From positions 10,292,001 through 10,356,000 of the forward strand of contig NC_016472.1 in NCBI RefSeq assembly GCF_000226095.1: a stretch of DNA of 64,000 nucleotides, in the 5' to 3' direction. A program made the translations under genes and the position numbers. The notes under the pieces were generated by a model, which saw nothing but the letters and a program-made list of their open reading frames with translations, made no database searches and was not told the DNA's origin. The DNA comes from Thermothelomyces thermophilus ATCC 42464. Lineage: Eukaryota; Ascomycota; Sordariomycetes; Sordariales; Chaetomiaceae. Shown here one piece after another: positions 9,627-22,538 of this stretch; the stretch's first letter is position 1; every line of letters begins with the position of its first letter.

Positions 9627-12600
9627 TTAAACCTGCTTCAAATAGTCGAGAATCCTGTCCCTCTCCTCTACGGGCATCACGCGTAGCATGTCGCGCACGC
9701 CCCTCCAAGCAGCGCTCTCGGTAGCCTCGTTGTTGCTGCCGGCGCGCACGAGATCCCGCATCTCGGCCGCGATCGCCTCGCTCCTAAGCGCATCAACCTT
9801 GTCGTGTACCAGTTTTCGGTTCTTCTCATACCACTCCGCCACCTCTCTGTCATTGTTCGCAAAGTCGGGAATTCCGCTCCACGCCTGCAGCATGGCGAGG
9901 TGACGATCGCGCGCTGTCTCGGTTGATGCCGAAGAGTACGTGGCACCGCCCTTGCTGTGGATGCCCAAGGTGAGGTTCTTGATGCGCCGGAGAATATATT
10001 CCTCATTAAGTCTTCTGCGCACGCGCCAGTAGAAGAAGCGTCGGGCATTGCGCCACTCCAGCACTTCCCGGATAACACCCTTCGCCTTCATGCGTCCGGC
10101 GCGGTCGTGCAGGTCGGCATATTGCAGGCTGATCTGGGCGTAGACGGGCAGGAGCTGCTGTTCACGCTCCGTCATCTGCTTCTTGAGATTGTCCGTCTCC
10201 TCCTTGGATAGACCCTCCTTGGCCATCTGCTTCTTGAGACTGGAGTAGAGTGGATCAAGGCGGGCCATCGTTTCGAGCTGCTTATCCTTTCGGTACTTGA
10301 TGCCAATGATACCCTCGGGCTCCAGAACACCACCGCGGGCTTCCACGTCCGCATACATCTCCATAAAGGTGGGGTTGATGGTTGGATCTACGACGACCCA
10401 CGAGCCACCGCGAAGCTCACCGAAGGGCGGAATGTAGATGAAGACGGGTTGCTCAAACTTGACCAAGGCATCAACAATGAAGGAGCCATACTTGAGAACC
10501 TCGTTGTACATGTCACGCTGGCCACCCGAGAAACCGCGCCAGTTGGCAAGAATCATGAGCGGCAGCTGCTCACCGTGGTTGAAGTCGTTGATGGCTTGAG
10601 CCGTCTTGAACGCGGAGTTGGGGTACCAGACACCACCGGCCTCGATCGTGAGCTGCTCAATCGAGTCGGGATTGGCAGGGTCGGCGGGGGTGATGTTGTC
10701 GACAGATCGGGTCTCGACGCCGATGACGCCCATAGGGATACCACCGAGACGGGCACGGCCAACCACAACAGTGCGGGCCCAGCCGCCAAGCGTTTCGACG
10801 AATGAATCTTTGTCAAACAGGCCAGGTTGGAAGCCATCCTCGTCCTGCTTGCCAGCAATCATCCACCTTACATCGTAAGGCTGCTTCTGAGGCGGCGTGT
10901 AGACGACGTCTCGGTCCCAGTGATCGACGCCAGGGAGGATCGGCACCGGGGCATTTCGCTTCTCCGGGACAAATGACATCCATTCAACGATCTTGGAGAC
11001 GCCGGCGAAATCGTCATTGGCTGTCAGATGAGAGACACCGTTTCGATACATGATTTGGGTGCCGCCAAGCTGCAGGTTGGAAGTGTAGACCTCACGTCCG
11101 AGCAGATTGTTGAGCGCGGGAGCACCAGTGAGTATGATGGGTTGGCCCTCGATCTGCACAGCACGTTGGCCGAGACGTACGAGGTACGCACCGATACCTA
11201 TCAAAAGTCAGTTTGTGCGGCACAGCAAGAGAACCAGATAAAACTTACCGACAGAGCGGCAGGTCACGAGCGTGCAGGTGAAGATGTCATTATAAGCCCT
11301 GCTTGTGGCACCCGCAATCAAACCCGACCCGCGCAAGCATTCGACGCCCAACCCATCCTCAGCGCCGACGATAGTGACGATTTTGTGCCGCTTCTCACCG
11401 TCTTCTGTGACTTCTTCTGTGATGACCTCATTCTCAAACCTATGCTTGGCTTCATCCTTGAGGTAGAGATACTTGAACCCGGCTTCGGGCTTCTCGGGAT
11501 CATTCCAAGCGACGTGAAAATGAGGCATCAACTCGTTGGCGAGACCAAGGCGGGCACCAGAGTTTGCCGACAGGTAAATTCGGGGGATGCCCAGCTTGCG
11601 AGCCAACTCGGTGCACTTGAAGAAGAAATTGTCCTCCTTGGGACCGAAGGAGCCAATGTTGTAGGTGATGTCGTTGGCCACAACAATGAACTTACGTCCC
11701 GCGGGATATTCGGGCGTACGAGCGTTGATCAACCAGCCGACCATACCGCAAGTGTTAGTACCAGGCTCGCGGGACACCTCGGCCAAGTTGTCCTGATCGT
11801 CCAAGACGAGCTCGTTGAAGTCGATGCATTCACCAGTGGGGGGTTGATTTGGCGCCAACGCAGGATTCGCCTTGACCGCATTTGTCCAGCTGTTCTGAAT
11901 TGCCTGGCGGAAGAGTTCCGGGAAATCGTAGACGTATTGGGTTCCCATGAGGTGAGCCTTGTAACGCTTGGGTTGCAACCAGTTCTTGGTCGGGTAGGGC
12001 GTCGAGACCGGGAGCAAGTGCATCGAGCCAATCTTAGTGGTACCGCCAATAGAGTGAAACACCCACTCGCCCTTCTCAGATTTACGCTCCGCGTACATCT
12101 CTACTTGGATGACGTATCCTGAGGTGTTGGTGATGATGACACGCAGGGGATACGGGGTGTTGGTGACTGGATCCGTGCAGATGATGCGAATCTCAACCTG
12201 CGCGACGCGCAGGCGCCATCCACGGGGACCAAACCGGTCCAGGAAGCCCTGCAGCGACTCCTCGACCTCCTTGGGTTGCAGTTGGAAGATGGGGCTGAAG
12301 TTGAGGAACATATGGTTGAGATCCGAGTTACTCGTGCCAATGATCTCGAGTGCGTCGAAGATGTCGTTGATAACACGATCCGCCTCCGAGATCAGGTACT
12401 CAGCAGTGGGGATCTCGTCACGCAGTCTGCCTGGTCGAATGACGGCACGGGTAAAGAATCGCCGGTCAGTCTCAACGTCCTTGCCGATACCCTCGTAGAC
12501 GTGGATGTTCTTGTTCTCGGTGAACACCGGCTTGATCTTGAACTTTGACAGGCGGGCGAGTTCAAGCTGGAAGGCGAGAGACGGCTCGATGTGACGAATG

Positions 12601-15600
12601 CTGTCGTCTTCGACGTAGCTAGGACCCCTGAAGGTGTAATAGCCGGGGTAGGAACCGTCCTTCCGGCCGCAGATGAAGGTGACGCGGCGAACACGGCGGG
12701 CCAAGAGCTCTTCCTTGAACTGTTGGATCAGAGGCAGAATATCCTTCAAGGTCTCGTCGTCGCTGCGGCCTTCGGCATCCTGAATTCCAACATTGACCAC
12801 AGCAGAGAGCTCATCCGTGCTGTCGAGGCGTGCAGGCGGTCCCGGTCGACGCTTGTCGCTGAGCTCGAGCAGAGGGTTTGGACTCTTCTTGCGTCCACCC
12901 GCCATCGGAATAGTGCTGAGAGCCCTCGAAAGCTGATCTTCGGCGTCGTCGAGATACTTGCAAGCGATGATCACGCCCTTCCGAACCGGTTCTTCCTGTG
13001 CCCTCTGCGACAGGTACGACATGTCGCTGATGGAGCTGATCCGGGAGAAGTTCTGGTCGATCGGCGTCGCAGGAGTTGACGGAGCGGCCGACTGTATCGG
13101 CAACCCGAATTCCGACTGGCCAATCTTGCGAAGAGCAAAGTCCCAGGAGACGAAAGAAGGCGTCTTGTCGTCGTCGGTATGGTACTCGATTTTCTTGAGA
13201 ACATACGCACGATAAGCCCGACGAACATATGTCTCTAGTGCAGCCAGAGACACCCAGGCATCCTCGTGGGCGAAGAAAAGCGTAAGCACGTCGAACACGG
13301 TATACTTGGAGTCGACAACTTCTTTGATGATCTCCAGATTAGGTTGGCGGTGATCCCAACCGGTCTCACCGTACCGGGACTCCACAACAGAGGAGCGAAG
13401 AATATGCTCCATTTGGGCGGTCCTTTCCTCGAGCGACGGCAGAGCGCACTGAATGAGAATCTCGCGTGCCTTGAGCGAGACTTTGGCTGTTTGACGAGAC
13501 TCAAGCTCAGCCAGCTTCCGCAGGACAGGCCGGAGAGTCTTTGCGACATTGCCGACATTGGGCTTGTTCGGGCGATACTCTTCGAGAATGGCCAGAACCA
13601 ACGAGTTTTTCGCGGCGACTCTGCTATGGGAGAGGACGGTCTGAACAACCTTCTGAATGTCGTCCTTGTGCTGATCCCGAAGTTTCAAGATGACCTCCTC
13701 ATCCTGCAACCGGCGACCAGAGAACAGACGCTCCACATCTGCGTACTGGGACAGCAAATCTGCAATGACGTTGAGTTCGCGAACTTTCTGACCGTCCGCG
13801 TAACTTTCAAGAATTGCTGTGAGTGGCGCCAGGGTGGATCTAAGCAGCTCGGCGTCGGCCTGTGACTGGATGTTCTCGTCAAGGAACTTTTGGAGTGCCT
13901 TGATGAGATTCCGCGCAGGGAACTCGGCGTGCCTTTGCGTAGCACGCTCCAAAACTTGTGTGAACTGGGCCTCAAGTTTGTTGGGCATGCGGGCATGGAG
14001 TGCCGAGAATTGAGCCGCAAACTCGCTGTACGGCAACTGCGGGTCGCGAAGGACTGCGATTAACTCTCTCAAAGAGTCCTGCATGACGATCTGGTTGTCA
14101 TAGCCCAACAGGATATTCCTGAGCGTGCTGTACTGGAGAGAGAATCGCTGTGAGGGCTTGTTGCCAACCACGACTGGAGTGCCGTAGTCCGGAAGCTGGC
14201 CCATGAAAGGCTGGGCCTGCTTGACCCGACTTGGGTCGTCAAGAGCAAGAATGCCGAGAATGTCACCGGCCTCGAGAGTCACGCCGGGCTGCTTGATAAA
14301 CTGCACGATGCCGTCCTCTTGAGCAACAAGGGGCATGTACATCTTCATAACCTCCACCTCAGCGAAGGTTTGACCGGACCGGACATGGGCGCCGTTTTCG
14401 ACCGTGTACTTGACCAGCTTACCAGGCGACGGGGACCGTAGCTGGGTTGGGTCGTTCTCCTGCTCGAGCAGGCACGTCTTGCCGTCGACGGATAAGCGTG
14501 TGGCAGCCGCTTCCTCTTTCCAGTAGACGTTGTGACTGTGACCACTCAGGAGAATGAGGAGGCCGCCATCACTGAGGGCACGCACGCCGACGGTGCACTT
14601 GGACCCGTTGATGAAGAGACGGTAGCTGTCAGAGCTCGAGCGTGTGACGGTGAACTTATACCGGGAGCCCTCATAGATGAAATCAACGGGGAAAACTGTT
14701 TTGAGAATATCCTTGGCGGGGACCTGCCCCTTTTCGAGACCGGCGCGGTACTCAGCGAGGCATGCCTCGCTTGCGATGTGTGCTTTCGTAACAGCACCGC
14801 AGACAACTGCGAGCATGGGGTCGGGCCTCTCGGCGGTGAGCTTCTTGGAAATCAGCTCATCGAGCCAGCCGGTTGTGATGGTGTTTTGCTCAAAGGCGTC
14901 CGTCTCGAGCAGCTTGATCAGATACTCAACCGTAGTCCGGAAATCGCCACGGATACTGAGCTCCTTCAAGGCGACAACCATGTGCTTCCGCGAGGCAGCG
15001 CGGTTCTCGCCATAGGCGAAAATATGCCCAAACTGAGAGTCCGAGTAGCTGTGGATTCCACCAGCCGAGCCGACCGAGAAATAACCCCACACGTTGGAGC
15101 TTGAACGGAAGTTCAAGTCATGGAGCACGCCGTTTGACGGCTTGAAGCCCTCGCCCGGGTCTTCAGAAGTGATACGGCAAGCAGTGGTGTGGCCCTTGGG
15201 TGTTGGACGCCTCTGCGTCTTTTCACTCTCCGGGTTCTTGAACTCAAAGTCGATCTCCGTCGACGTCTTGGGGTCCACGCCGTACAGAAGTCTAATGTCC
15301 CGGATGCGGTGTAAGGGCAGTCCCATGGCGATCTGGAGCTGGGCAGCCGGCAGGTTGACGCCGCTGACCATTTCCGTGGTTGGATGCTCGACTTGCAACC
15401 GGGGGTTGAGTTCCAAGAAGTAGAACTTGTCATCGGCATGCGAGTAGAGATACTCGACAGTGCCAGCGGAAACGTAGCCGACGAGTTTGCCGAGACGGAC
15501 GGCGGCCTCCTCCATGGCTTTGAAGGTAGCGGGCTTGGCAATCGTGACGGGCGCCTCCTCGATGATCTTCTGGTGTCTCCGCTGCACCGAACAGTCTCGT

Positions 15601-16680
15601 CCGAACAGGGAAATGTTGTTGCCGTATTGATCCGCGAGCAGCTGTACTTCCAAGTGCCTGGCACTGTCCGCCAACTTCATGATGAAGATGGGCGAGCCAG
15701 GAATTTCACTGGCTGCTGCCTTGTAGAGCTCTTCAAACTTCTCTTCGTCCATCACTTTCCGGATACCCTTGCCACCACCGCCTTCCGAAGCCTTGATCAT
15801 AACGGGAAAGCCGATCTCTCTGGCCTTCTCCAGACCTTCTTGCCACGAAGACACGCAACCCCTGCGGTAGACCTCGTCGGGAACTGTCACAATGCCCTTC
15901 TCGTCAATGTGAACCTCATTGACACCCGAGCCAGACCAGGGAATGCATGGCACATCGGCGTGTTGTGCGACAATGGTCGAAGAAATCTTGTCACCAAGAG
16001 ATCGCATTGCAGAGCCAGGGGGCCCAATGAAAACAATCTTCTTGGGTGATGCTGCAAGAGATTCGGGAAGTTTTGGGTTCTCGGAAGCGTGGCCCCTGTT
16101 CATCACTCGTTAACGCAACTCTGACTGAAAGGGTGATGTCCTGCTGCCCACCATCCTGCCCAAACGGCATGGACATCCATTCGTTCCGCAACGTCGACGA
16201 TTAACTCGACGTTGGCATAGTTGTGGTTATTTGTGCCGCCAGGAACCTCGACATAGTGGTCTGCCATGCGGATATAATCGGCGTTTGCTTGAAGATCTTC
16301 TGGGGTGGCCATCACTGTGAACTTGATGGCCCGTTCGTCGCCAAACGTCTCGTATGCCCATTTCCGTACCGACCGGATCTCCTTGACGGCGGCGATGCCG
16401 TTGTTGGCAATCAATACCTGCAGAAAAAGCGATGGTTAGGAATGCCCTCCAACAAAGTTCCAAATCTCGGAGCCAATTCTCCCTCCAGGACACGTACATT
16501 GGTAATGACCGTGTGACCACCGTGGCTAGCTACGAAGTCTTTGACTTTCGACGGGGGGGCATTTTCAAGTGTATTCCCACCGATGAAGTGGGAGGGCAGA
16601 TTATACTGTTCGGCGTACGTTGCCCTGCCGTTAGTATGGGGAGCGTTGACGCCGCTCCCTTGACCGTTGGTTTCCGCCAT
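9627..16680 (-). CDS. ACC1: Acetyl-CoA carboxylase (multidomain)
   Basis: Four exons (16680-16498, 16417-16152, 16095-11249, 11197-9627) give 2,288 residues, the usual fungal length. Introns are 80, 56 and 51 bp with GT-AG ends. The cytosolic enzyme carboxylates acetyl-CoA to malonyl-CoA, the committed step of fatty-acid synthesis. Domains in order: biotin carboxylase (about 45-560) with the glycine-rich ATP-grasp loop [10 protein letters not shown] near 255 and [11 protein letters not shown] near 378; biotin carboxyl carrier region with EVMKM, biotinyl-lysine about K734; the long eukaryotic central domain; and the carboxyltransferase (about 1500-2230) with [19 protein letters not shown]. The start [10 protein letters not shown] is the only ATG before the conserved N-terminus; a GTG 63 bp upstream is in frame but not credible as a start. 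All key motifs are intact, as expected for an essential gene. Confidence 0.97.
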
Positions 16681-19600
16681 TACTGCGCCTGGTGCAGATT
16701 GACAAGAACTTGAATGAGAAGTGTGGTTGTGGTCGAGTTCCACCTCTTTGTGTGTACCACGAGGGTGGGTGTGATACTCGGGCGTTCGGACAGTTTCCCC
16801 GACTTAAACTAGCCGACAACGATATTGGGAGCACCAGCACGATACTAAATGCTGACCGAACTCCAGATGGCCATCAGCACACTCTGTCCGAAATCTTGGT
16901 TCCGGGGAAGGGAGAACCTTCAAGCGCAGCCAAAGCTTCTTGAAAGATGCTTTCCTCGAGTCGAGATACGCTGGGCAGCGTGAACAATGGCCCGGTGAAT
17001 CTGTAGGGAATGGGACGAAGACTCGATCGGCGATTAAAACAGGCAGACCGCAGAAAAAGCGGTACAAGAAGCGAAGGTTGGTCCCGTGGCCACGCAAGGA
17101 GTTGATCTTGAGAGAAGGAGTGGGAGGGAAACCACACGCAGGGTAGAAGGGAAGGCAGCACGGTAGATGAATGACAATCTGGGAGTTTCTGGTGGGAATC
17201 TGTACCCTTGGGACCTGAGGTGGGGCCAGGCGGGGTCCAGAAAGGTACAGTGTGCAAGTAGGTATCCTCACAGTGGAAAGCACAACCATGAACCACGCAG
17301 TGGTATTGGCTCAGTGGCTCGGGATTCAGGTTCTAAGCTTATCCAGCAGTTCTCTTGCGCTGGGCCACGTCATCTGAATGTCCTATCTCCTTGTTGTAGT
17401 GTACTTACCACGGGAAGGAATAATAGACGAAAGGTTCCCTCCGCGTGTAAGGTGCGTCGTATCTTTTGACAGCGGAGTCCCCTTCAGGATACTATATGTA
17501 GTGAGACGAGTACGTCCCTTCCGTAGTCGCCTTCTAGTATCATCGGAGTGGTCTGCTTGGGGGAGTCGGTGCCGGATACCTACCTAGGTAGGTACTTTCC
17601 TTCCAGTAATTCGGACGCACCCATTCGCGTCTGTCGGTGCGAATGGGAAACTACACTCTAGTCCCGGAGCTGGAGAAATGGGGGAAGAACAGTCGCGCCG
17701 TGCTACCATTTCTTTTTGCCTGAACATTCATATTTTGGGGTACAGTGTGCCCGGGAGAAGGGTCGGGGTTCGATCATTATCATATTGTAGTGTACGGAGC
17801 CCGAGTCTTACACAGTGCTTTAAAGGTTTTTGAAGATCGGACCACGAAACGCCAAGCCTCTCGGGAAACCCAAGTCCACTCATCCGCTGACCTTCCACTG
17901 CGGATGGGGGGAGCCATCTGGTGTCCGAAGGCATGGACGGTTATGACAAGCTTGCTTTTGCATGTTTGAGTTCTACTCATGCGGGTCCCCTCGCTGATAG
18001 TTTTTCAGCTATCCTCTATTCCCTCGAACGAACGTGTTCAAATCAGGACAAAGGTTGAGCTTGATCTGGGATGGCGAGTGGGGATGGAAAAGCGGGACGG
18101 GACGGAAGCCTCAACAACCGAAACCTATTCAACCATTTTCTGACGAACCTTGACATTTTTTTGGCCCTCGCCAGGATTGGCCGAGCGGGGCACCTCTGGG
18201 GAAGTTCGGACCAAAACAGGCGACAGCGAGTGCAGAACGCCGAAAAACACCGCTATCACCCGAGAGAATGATAGAGTTCTGGCTGCGATGCCTCCGCGTT
18301 GAAGGAGCAAGTCTGGACCGGGACTTTTTCAGGTCAGTTGAGGCAAAACTTTACAGAACAGAGCAGGGCAAGTGCAAGATCGCCGTTGGGAGTTGAGGGT
18401 GGCGCTCGACATCCGCCAGATATCCCCAATTGTTGGGCCCTTCCGAAGGCAAGGCACCCTGGCAGCCGACCGACAAATAATCCGTACGGAGTACATATGT
18501 ACCGATATGCGCAAGGGTCGGGTTGAGACCCGCAGATCCCCAACATTCAATCCACGACCAGAGCGCGACGAGATCCAGCGCACAGTAGGCGGTTGTCGTG
18601 TTATTGATCTCGCCGCACGCAGGGTTTTCCAAAATACGGCAAATCCAGAGTACATATGAAGCATTCATGTATCTCGTACCGGGTAGTGCACAGGTGTATT
18701 TCATTCCGGAGCGCTTCAACTCGCGAGGGAAGATTCAGGTTCGAATGCATTTTCTCGATCGAGGGACAGGGGCCGCTTCCTTCCGCCCGGTGACAACCTT
18801 CATTTCCCCCGAGCCTCCATGGCCCCCACTGGCGCCCGCGGGCTCCGGCTACAATCTCAGTGTTCGCCACACTGTGGTAGATCTGCCGCCTTGGTCCGGT
18901 GCGTTTCCAGAAGTTGCAACGGGTTTGCCCACATTCGGTGTACGAGTATGTACTTGTACTATAAGGTTTCCACGTTGTATTATACGTACCTTACATCCGA
19001 ACACATTCCATACATTAGGTATCTTACCTTAACCAGCCCACACTTGGGGAAAGGAAGTGTAAGGCACCGATCTAGTATATCCGGTACTTATATATCTGTG
19101 CAACTATATGTATGCACCATCGTGTTTGTCCCGGTTCAGTCAGCCATGAATCACAAGTTGCCGTGCTGACAAAAGGGGATTCGATGGAACGGAGCTTCCT
19201 CTGGATGGAGTAAGAGGATGTCTGGCGGATCATGGGATCATTCGCATATTCCGGCGACCAAAAATGGGGATGAACGCTCTCTCGTAGTTCTGTGCAGTGT
19301 AATTAATAGTAGCGAAGGTATTATGAGGTATGTACTCGAAACGACTACAGTAAACCTTGACATCACCACGACGGCGACGCGACGGCCCGGGAGGGAAGAT
19401 CGATCTCGGTTGGGTGCCGTTCCCCAGACCACAGCACGGGTGCGGCCAAGCCGACCCGGCCAGGTGGTCCCACCGAGGGCTTTTGACATCAAAATCGTAC
19501 GATAACCCACATACCACGCGATGGCAGAGCTACAATCATCCACTCACCTTCAACTTTCTCAGCCCTACAGACACCTAAATTGCACAGTGTCCGCGCTCTT

Positions 19601-20558
19601 TCCGCGATTATCAGGAACTGGGGTAAATGACGACCCATGGGTGCGACTTCTTGGATTATTGGCTGCAAGGGCATGATAGGCATGTGACCGCGGCTGCTAC
19701 ACTGCCCTAGCCGTACATGTGTACATACATACATACATACCAGGTAGATTATCGGACAACGGCTTTGCACATCAACGTACGTGAGGTACTTCGACCAAGA
19801 CCTAAGTCGGGAGGTACGAAAGGTACGTAAAGGACAACATGCAAAGTTCACCCGCGTTGTGGGTAGCTAGGGGTTATGTATGTATACAAAGGGGCCCCCC
19901 TCCGCTCCAGGGGTTTGATATATTTATGCGCACACAAGTTCTCGGCAACTCATACAGAAGTTCTTCATTCCCGGAATGGAAAGTTGGTTATCTTTACTAG
20001 ATCCAGCCAAATTGTAGCTCGTGCCAAATGTTCAAGGCACACGCGATTAGAAGGGAAACAACACAACCCCGTTGCCCCCCGACGTAGTGTACGCCAATCC
20101 TTATCCTCGAAATCTCTATAGCCCGCAATGATTGACCCTTCAAGGACGTGAATGGGCATCATCTCTGACGCAACATGCTGACTCCCATCCATGACCTTCG
20201 AAGAAGTGGGAAGTAGAAGCAAAAAAGGATCGATGAAATGCTACAAAGGAAAATAAAATAAGTCATGTATGTGTATATATAGGTATTCCGCGCCAACACC
20301 CCGGACTCTCCTGACCCAACCCAGCGCAAAACCCTAAACCGAGGCAACCAAAGTCCAAGCCAACCTAAGCCAAGCGAGCAAGGTATCAGCAGCAACCGAC
20401 GACCAACCTTAGAGAGAGAAAGAGAGACAAGAGCCCGAGACATGATGACAGAACGCTCATTAAAGAAGTATTCAACTTGACACAAGCACCCCCAACGTGC
20501 AACCAACCCACCAGTGCCCACGCCTTCGAGCGGATCTGGTTCGGCGGGACAATATGAT
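16681..20558. other. Long intergenic region, no gene seen
   Basis: A 3.9-kb gap between two minus-strand genes. It holds the ACC1 promoter and probably a long 5' leader, plus the 3' UTR of NudE. Many short open frames overlap on both strands with no domain and no consistent splice pattern. Notable bits are a CATA microsatellite at 19721-19740 and the palindrome-like TCCGTACGGA at 18481-18490. Confidence 0.5.
19721..19740. repeat. CATA tetranucleotide microsatellite
   Basis: About five tandem copies of the tetramer. A similar tract lies at 23431-23448. Confidence 0.8.
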
Positions 20559-22538
20559 TCAGTAAGTCTCGCCCAGATCTCCCAACGCTCTCGAACTAGC
20601 CCCGCTAGTCCTCCTGCCCGAAATCGAGATCCCCGTCGATGTCGACCCACCACTCTGCCGCCTAGAAGTCGGCACGGGGATCCCGCTTCCGCCGGCCGCG
20701 CCACCGGCCAGGGCCGCCTCCATCTCCAGCCGACTGTACGTCCCTCGCCGGCTGGGGGTGCGATACTCGGTGCCGTCGACGGCGACTCCCCCGTTCTCAT
20801 CTGCCTCTTCTGCCATGACGGCACTGCTGCCCGTATAGCTCACGCTTCCGCTGTGTCCGTGGCCGTGTCCATTGCGCATCCCTAGGCTGCTGCGCGGCCT
20901 GCTGAGCGGGGTGCGGGTACTGGACATGCTGGCGCGGCTCATGGGCCGCGGAGGCGGCATAGTCGTACCTGACGAGCCGCCATTGTAGGAGTCGGTGCGG
21001 CTTGCGGGGCGGGCGTAGCTCGAATGGCTGGCTCGGCTGGGGGGGCGGTTGAAGTCGAAGTCGGTGGTGGTGCCGGTGGTGTTGGAGTTGTTGGAGGAGG
21101 AGGCGCCGGTTGGGTTGCGGTTGGGGAGGGGGCCAAAGGAAAGGCGCGAGACGCCCGATGCACTAAGTCGGGGAACGTGCTTGGTCGCGCTGGAAGAGAT
21201 GCTGCTGCGGGAATCGGATGGAGCGTGGCGGGATTGGGAGGGGGTCGTCTCGGAGCCGGCGAGGCTGGTGGCGCTGGACGAGGCCGTAGAGCCAGTGGCG
21301 CGCTTGCGGGTGCGGATCGTGACGGTTGAGGGAACGGTCATGGGGCCTCGCGGGGAGGAGCGCGGGGGAGTGTTGGCGGGGCCCTGAAGCTTGGAGCGGG
21401 CGGACTGCACGCGGGCTTCCAGCCGTTGCATCTGGGCGGTGAGGGTCCGAATGTGGGCGAGGGAGTTGGAGGGCGCGACTCTGTGAGAGGGTGTGCGGGT
21501 GGGTTTCGCGGCCGACGACCGGTGGACCGGGGTTCTCATGGCACCGGAGGTAGTGACGACCCGAGCGGAGCGGGAAGAGGATGTGGAAGCCGTGAACGCC
21601 CGTGGCTTTGGGGTGATACTGTGAGAATCGGCCGAGGGCAGCCTGCTCTTTCGTTGGGCGGCGGGCGTCTTCAGCCCGCTTATTTTGGGCAGCGGCAGGG
21701 AGGCATCAGACATGGGAGGTGATGGCGGGTCTTGGAGTTCCGAGGTGGTGTCCGTCGCGGACAGCGACTTGAGGTCTGGCGGAGTCATGATCATCGGAGA
21801 GCTCGCGGTCGAGTGCGGCGAGTTGCAAAACGAGGGAGAGCCTGGAATCGAAGAGATATCGGTCGATATGCTCGAGAGATGGCGAGACTCCTGTTTCTTG
21901 AGCTTGTCCTGCAGAATTTCGGCTTCGATCTTAAGATCGGCAAGTTCCTCCTTCAGCCTCTGAGACTCGACCCGGAGTCGCTCTCGCTCTTGCTCCCCAA
22001 TCTTGATTTCCTCTTCGAGCATGACGGCCCTTTCGATGGCAACGTTGTATTTGGACTCGAGGTCTTCCAGGGAGGAGGTGGTGGTTCGTGCCTGGCGTTC
22101 AAAGTCATCGTTGGCAACCTCGATGTCGCGGAGTTTCAGCTGGAGCGTTCTGTTTGCGTCGCGGAGGTTCGTAATCTCCTTCTCGAGAGCATTCTGCGCC
22201 GCATTCGCCTCCGCCTTGGACTCCTTATACTTCCTCTGCGCGTTGTGTTAGCCAAGCTGCCCTCCCCCCTACTAACGGGCAACCTTTCTCCACTGGGCGA
22301 GAGGACCTACCTTCCACTCTTCCACTTCAAAGCTCAGCCCCTCTGCTTTTTGCCGCAGCGCTCGTTCCCGCTTGTCGGCCGCATCTAGGTCCTTCTCGAG
22401 TTCTGCCTCTAGTTCCTTGCTCGAGGCTTGGAATTCGGCCAGCTCGGCCTCCAGCACTTCGTATTGCGACTTATACCAGGCCAAGGCATCCTCCACGCTG
22501 GTTCCTTCTCGAGGAGGGGACGATGGCGGCTCGGACAT
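20559..22538 (-). CDS. nudE: NudE-type nuclear distribution protein
   Basis: Two exons (22538-22311 and 22235-20559) around a 75-bp intron (GTAGGT...GCAG) give 634 residues. Residues about 10-190 are one long coiled coil. They include [36 protein letters not shown] and [20 protein letters not shown], which match the conserved N-terminal helix of NudE/Nde1/Ndel1 (RO11 in Neurospora). This protein binds LIS1 and cytoplasmic dynein and is needed for nuclear migration along microtubules in hyphae. The rest is Ser/Thr/Arg-rich and low complexity, with many possible phosphorylation sites, and ends ALGDLGETY. That end resembles what I recall of other fungal NudE tails. The start [12 protein letters not shown] is the first ATG before the coiled coil. 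Confidence 0.92.

Noticed and set aside
17160-19550. Many overlapping open frames of 60-140 codons upstream of ACC1
   Set aside because: They occur on both strands in all frames, as expected for GC-rich intergenic DNA. None has a family motif or a consistent intron pattern.
20159-20824. 221-codon minus-strand frame overlapping the NudE 3' end
   Set aside because: It overlaps the NudE coding end in another frame and is composed of Arg/Trp-rich low-complexity sequence; a shadow.
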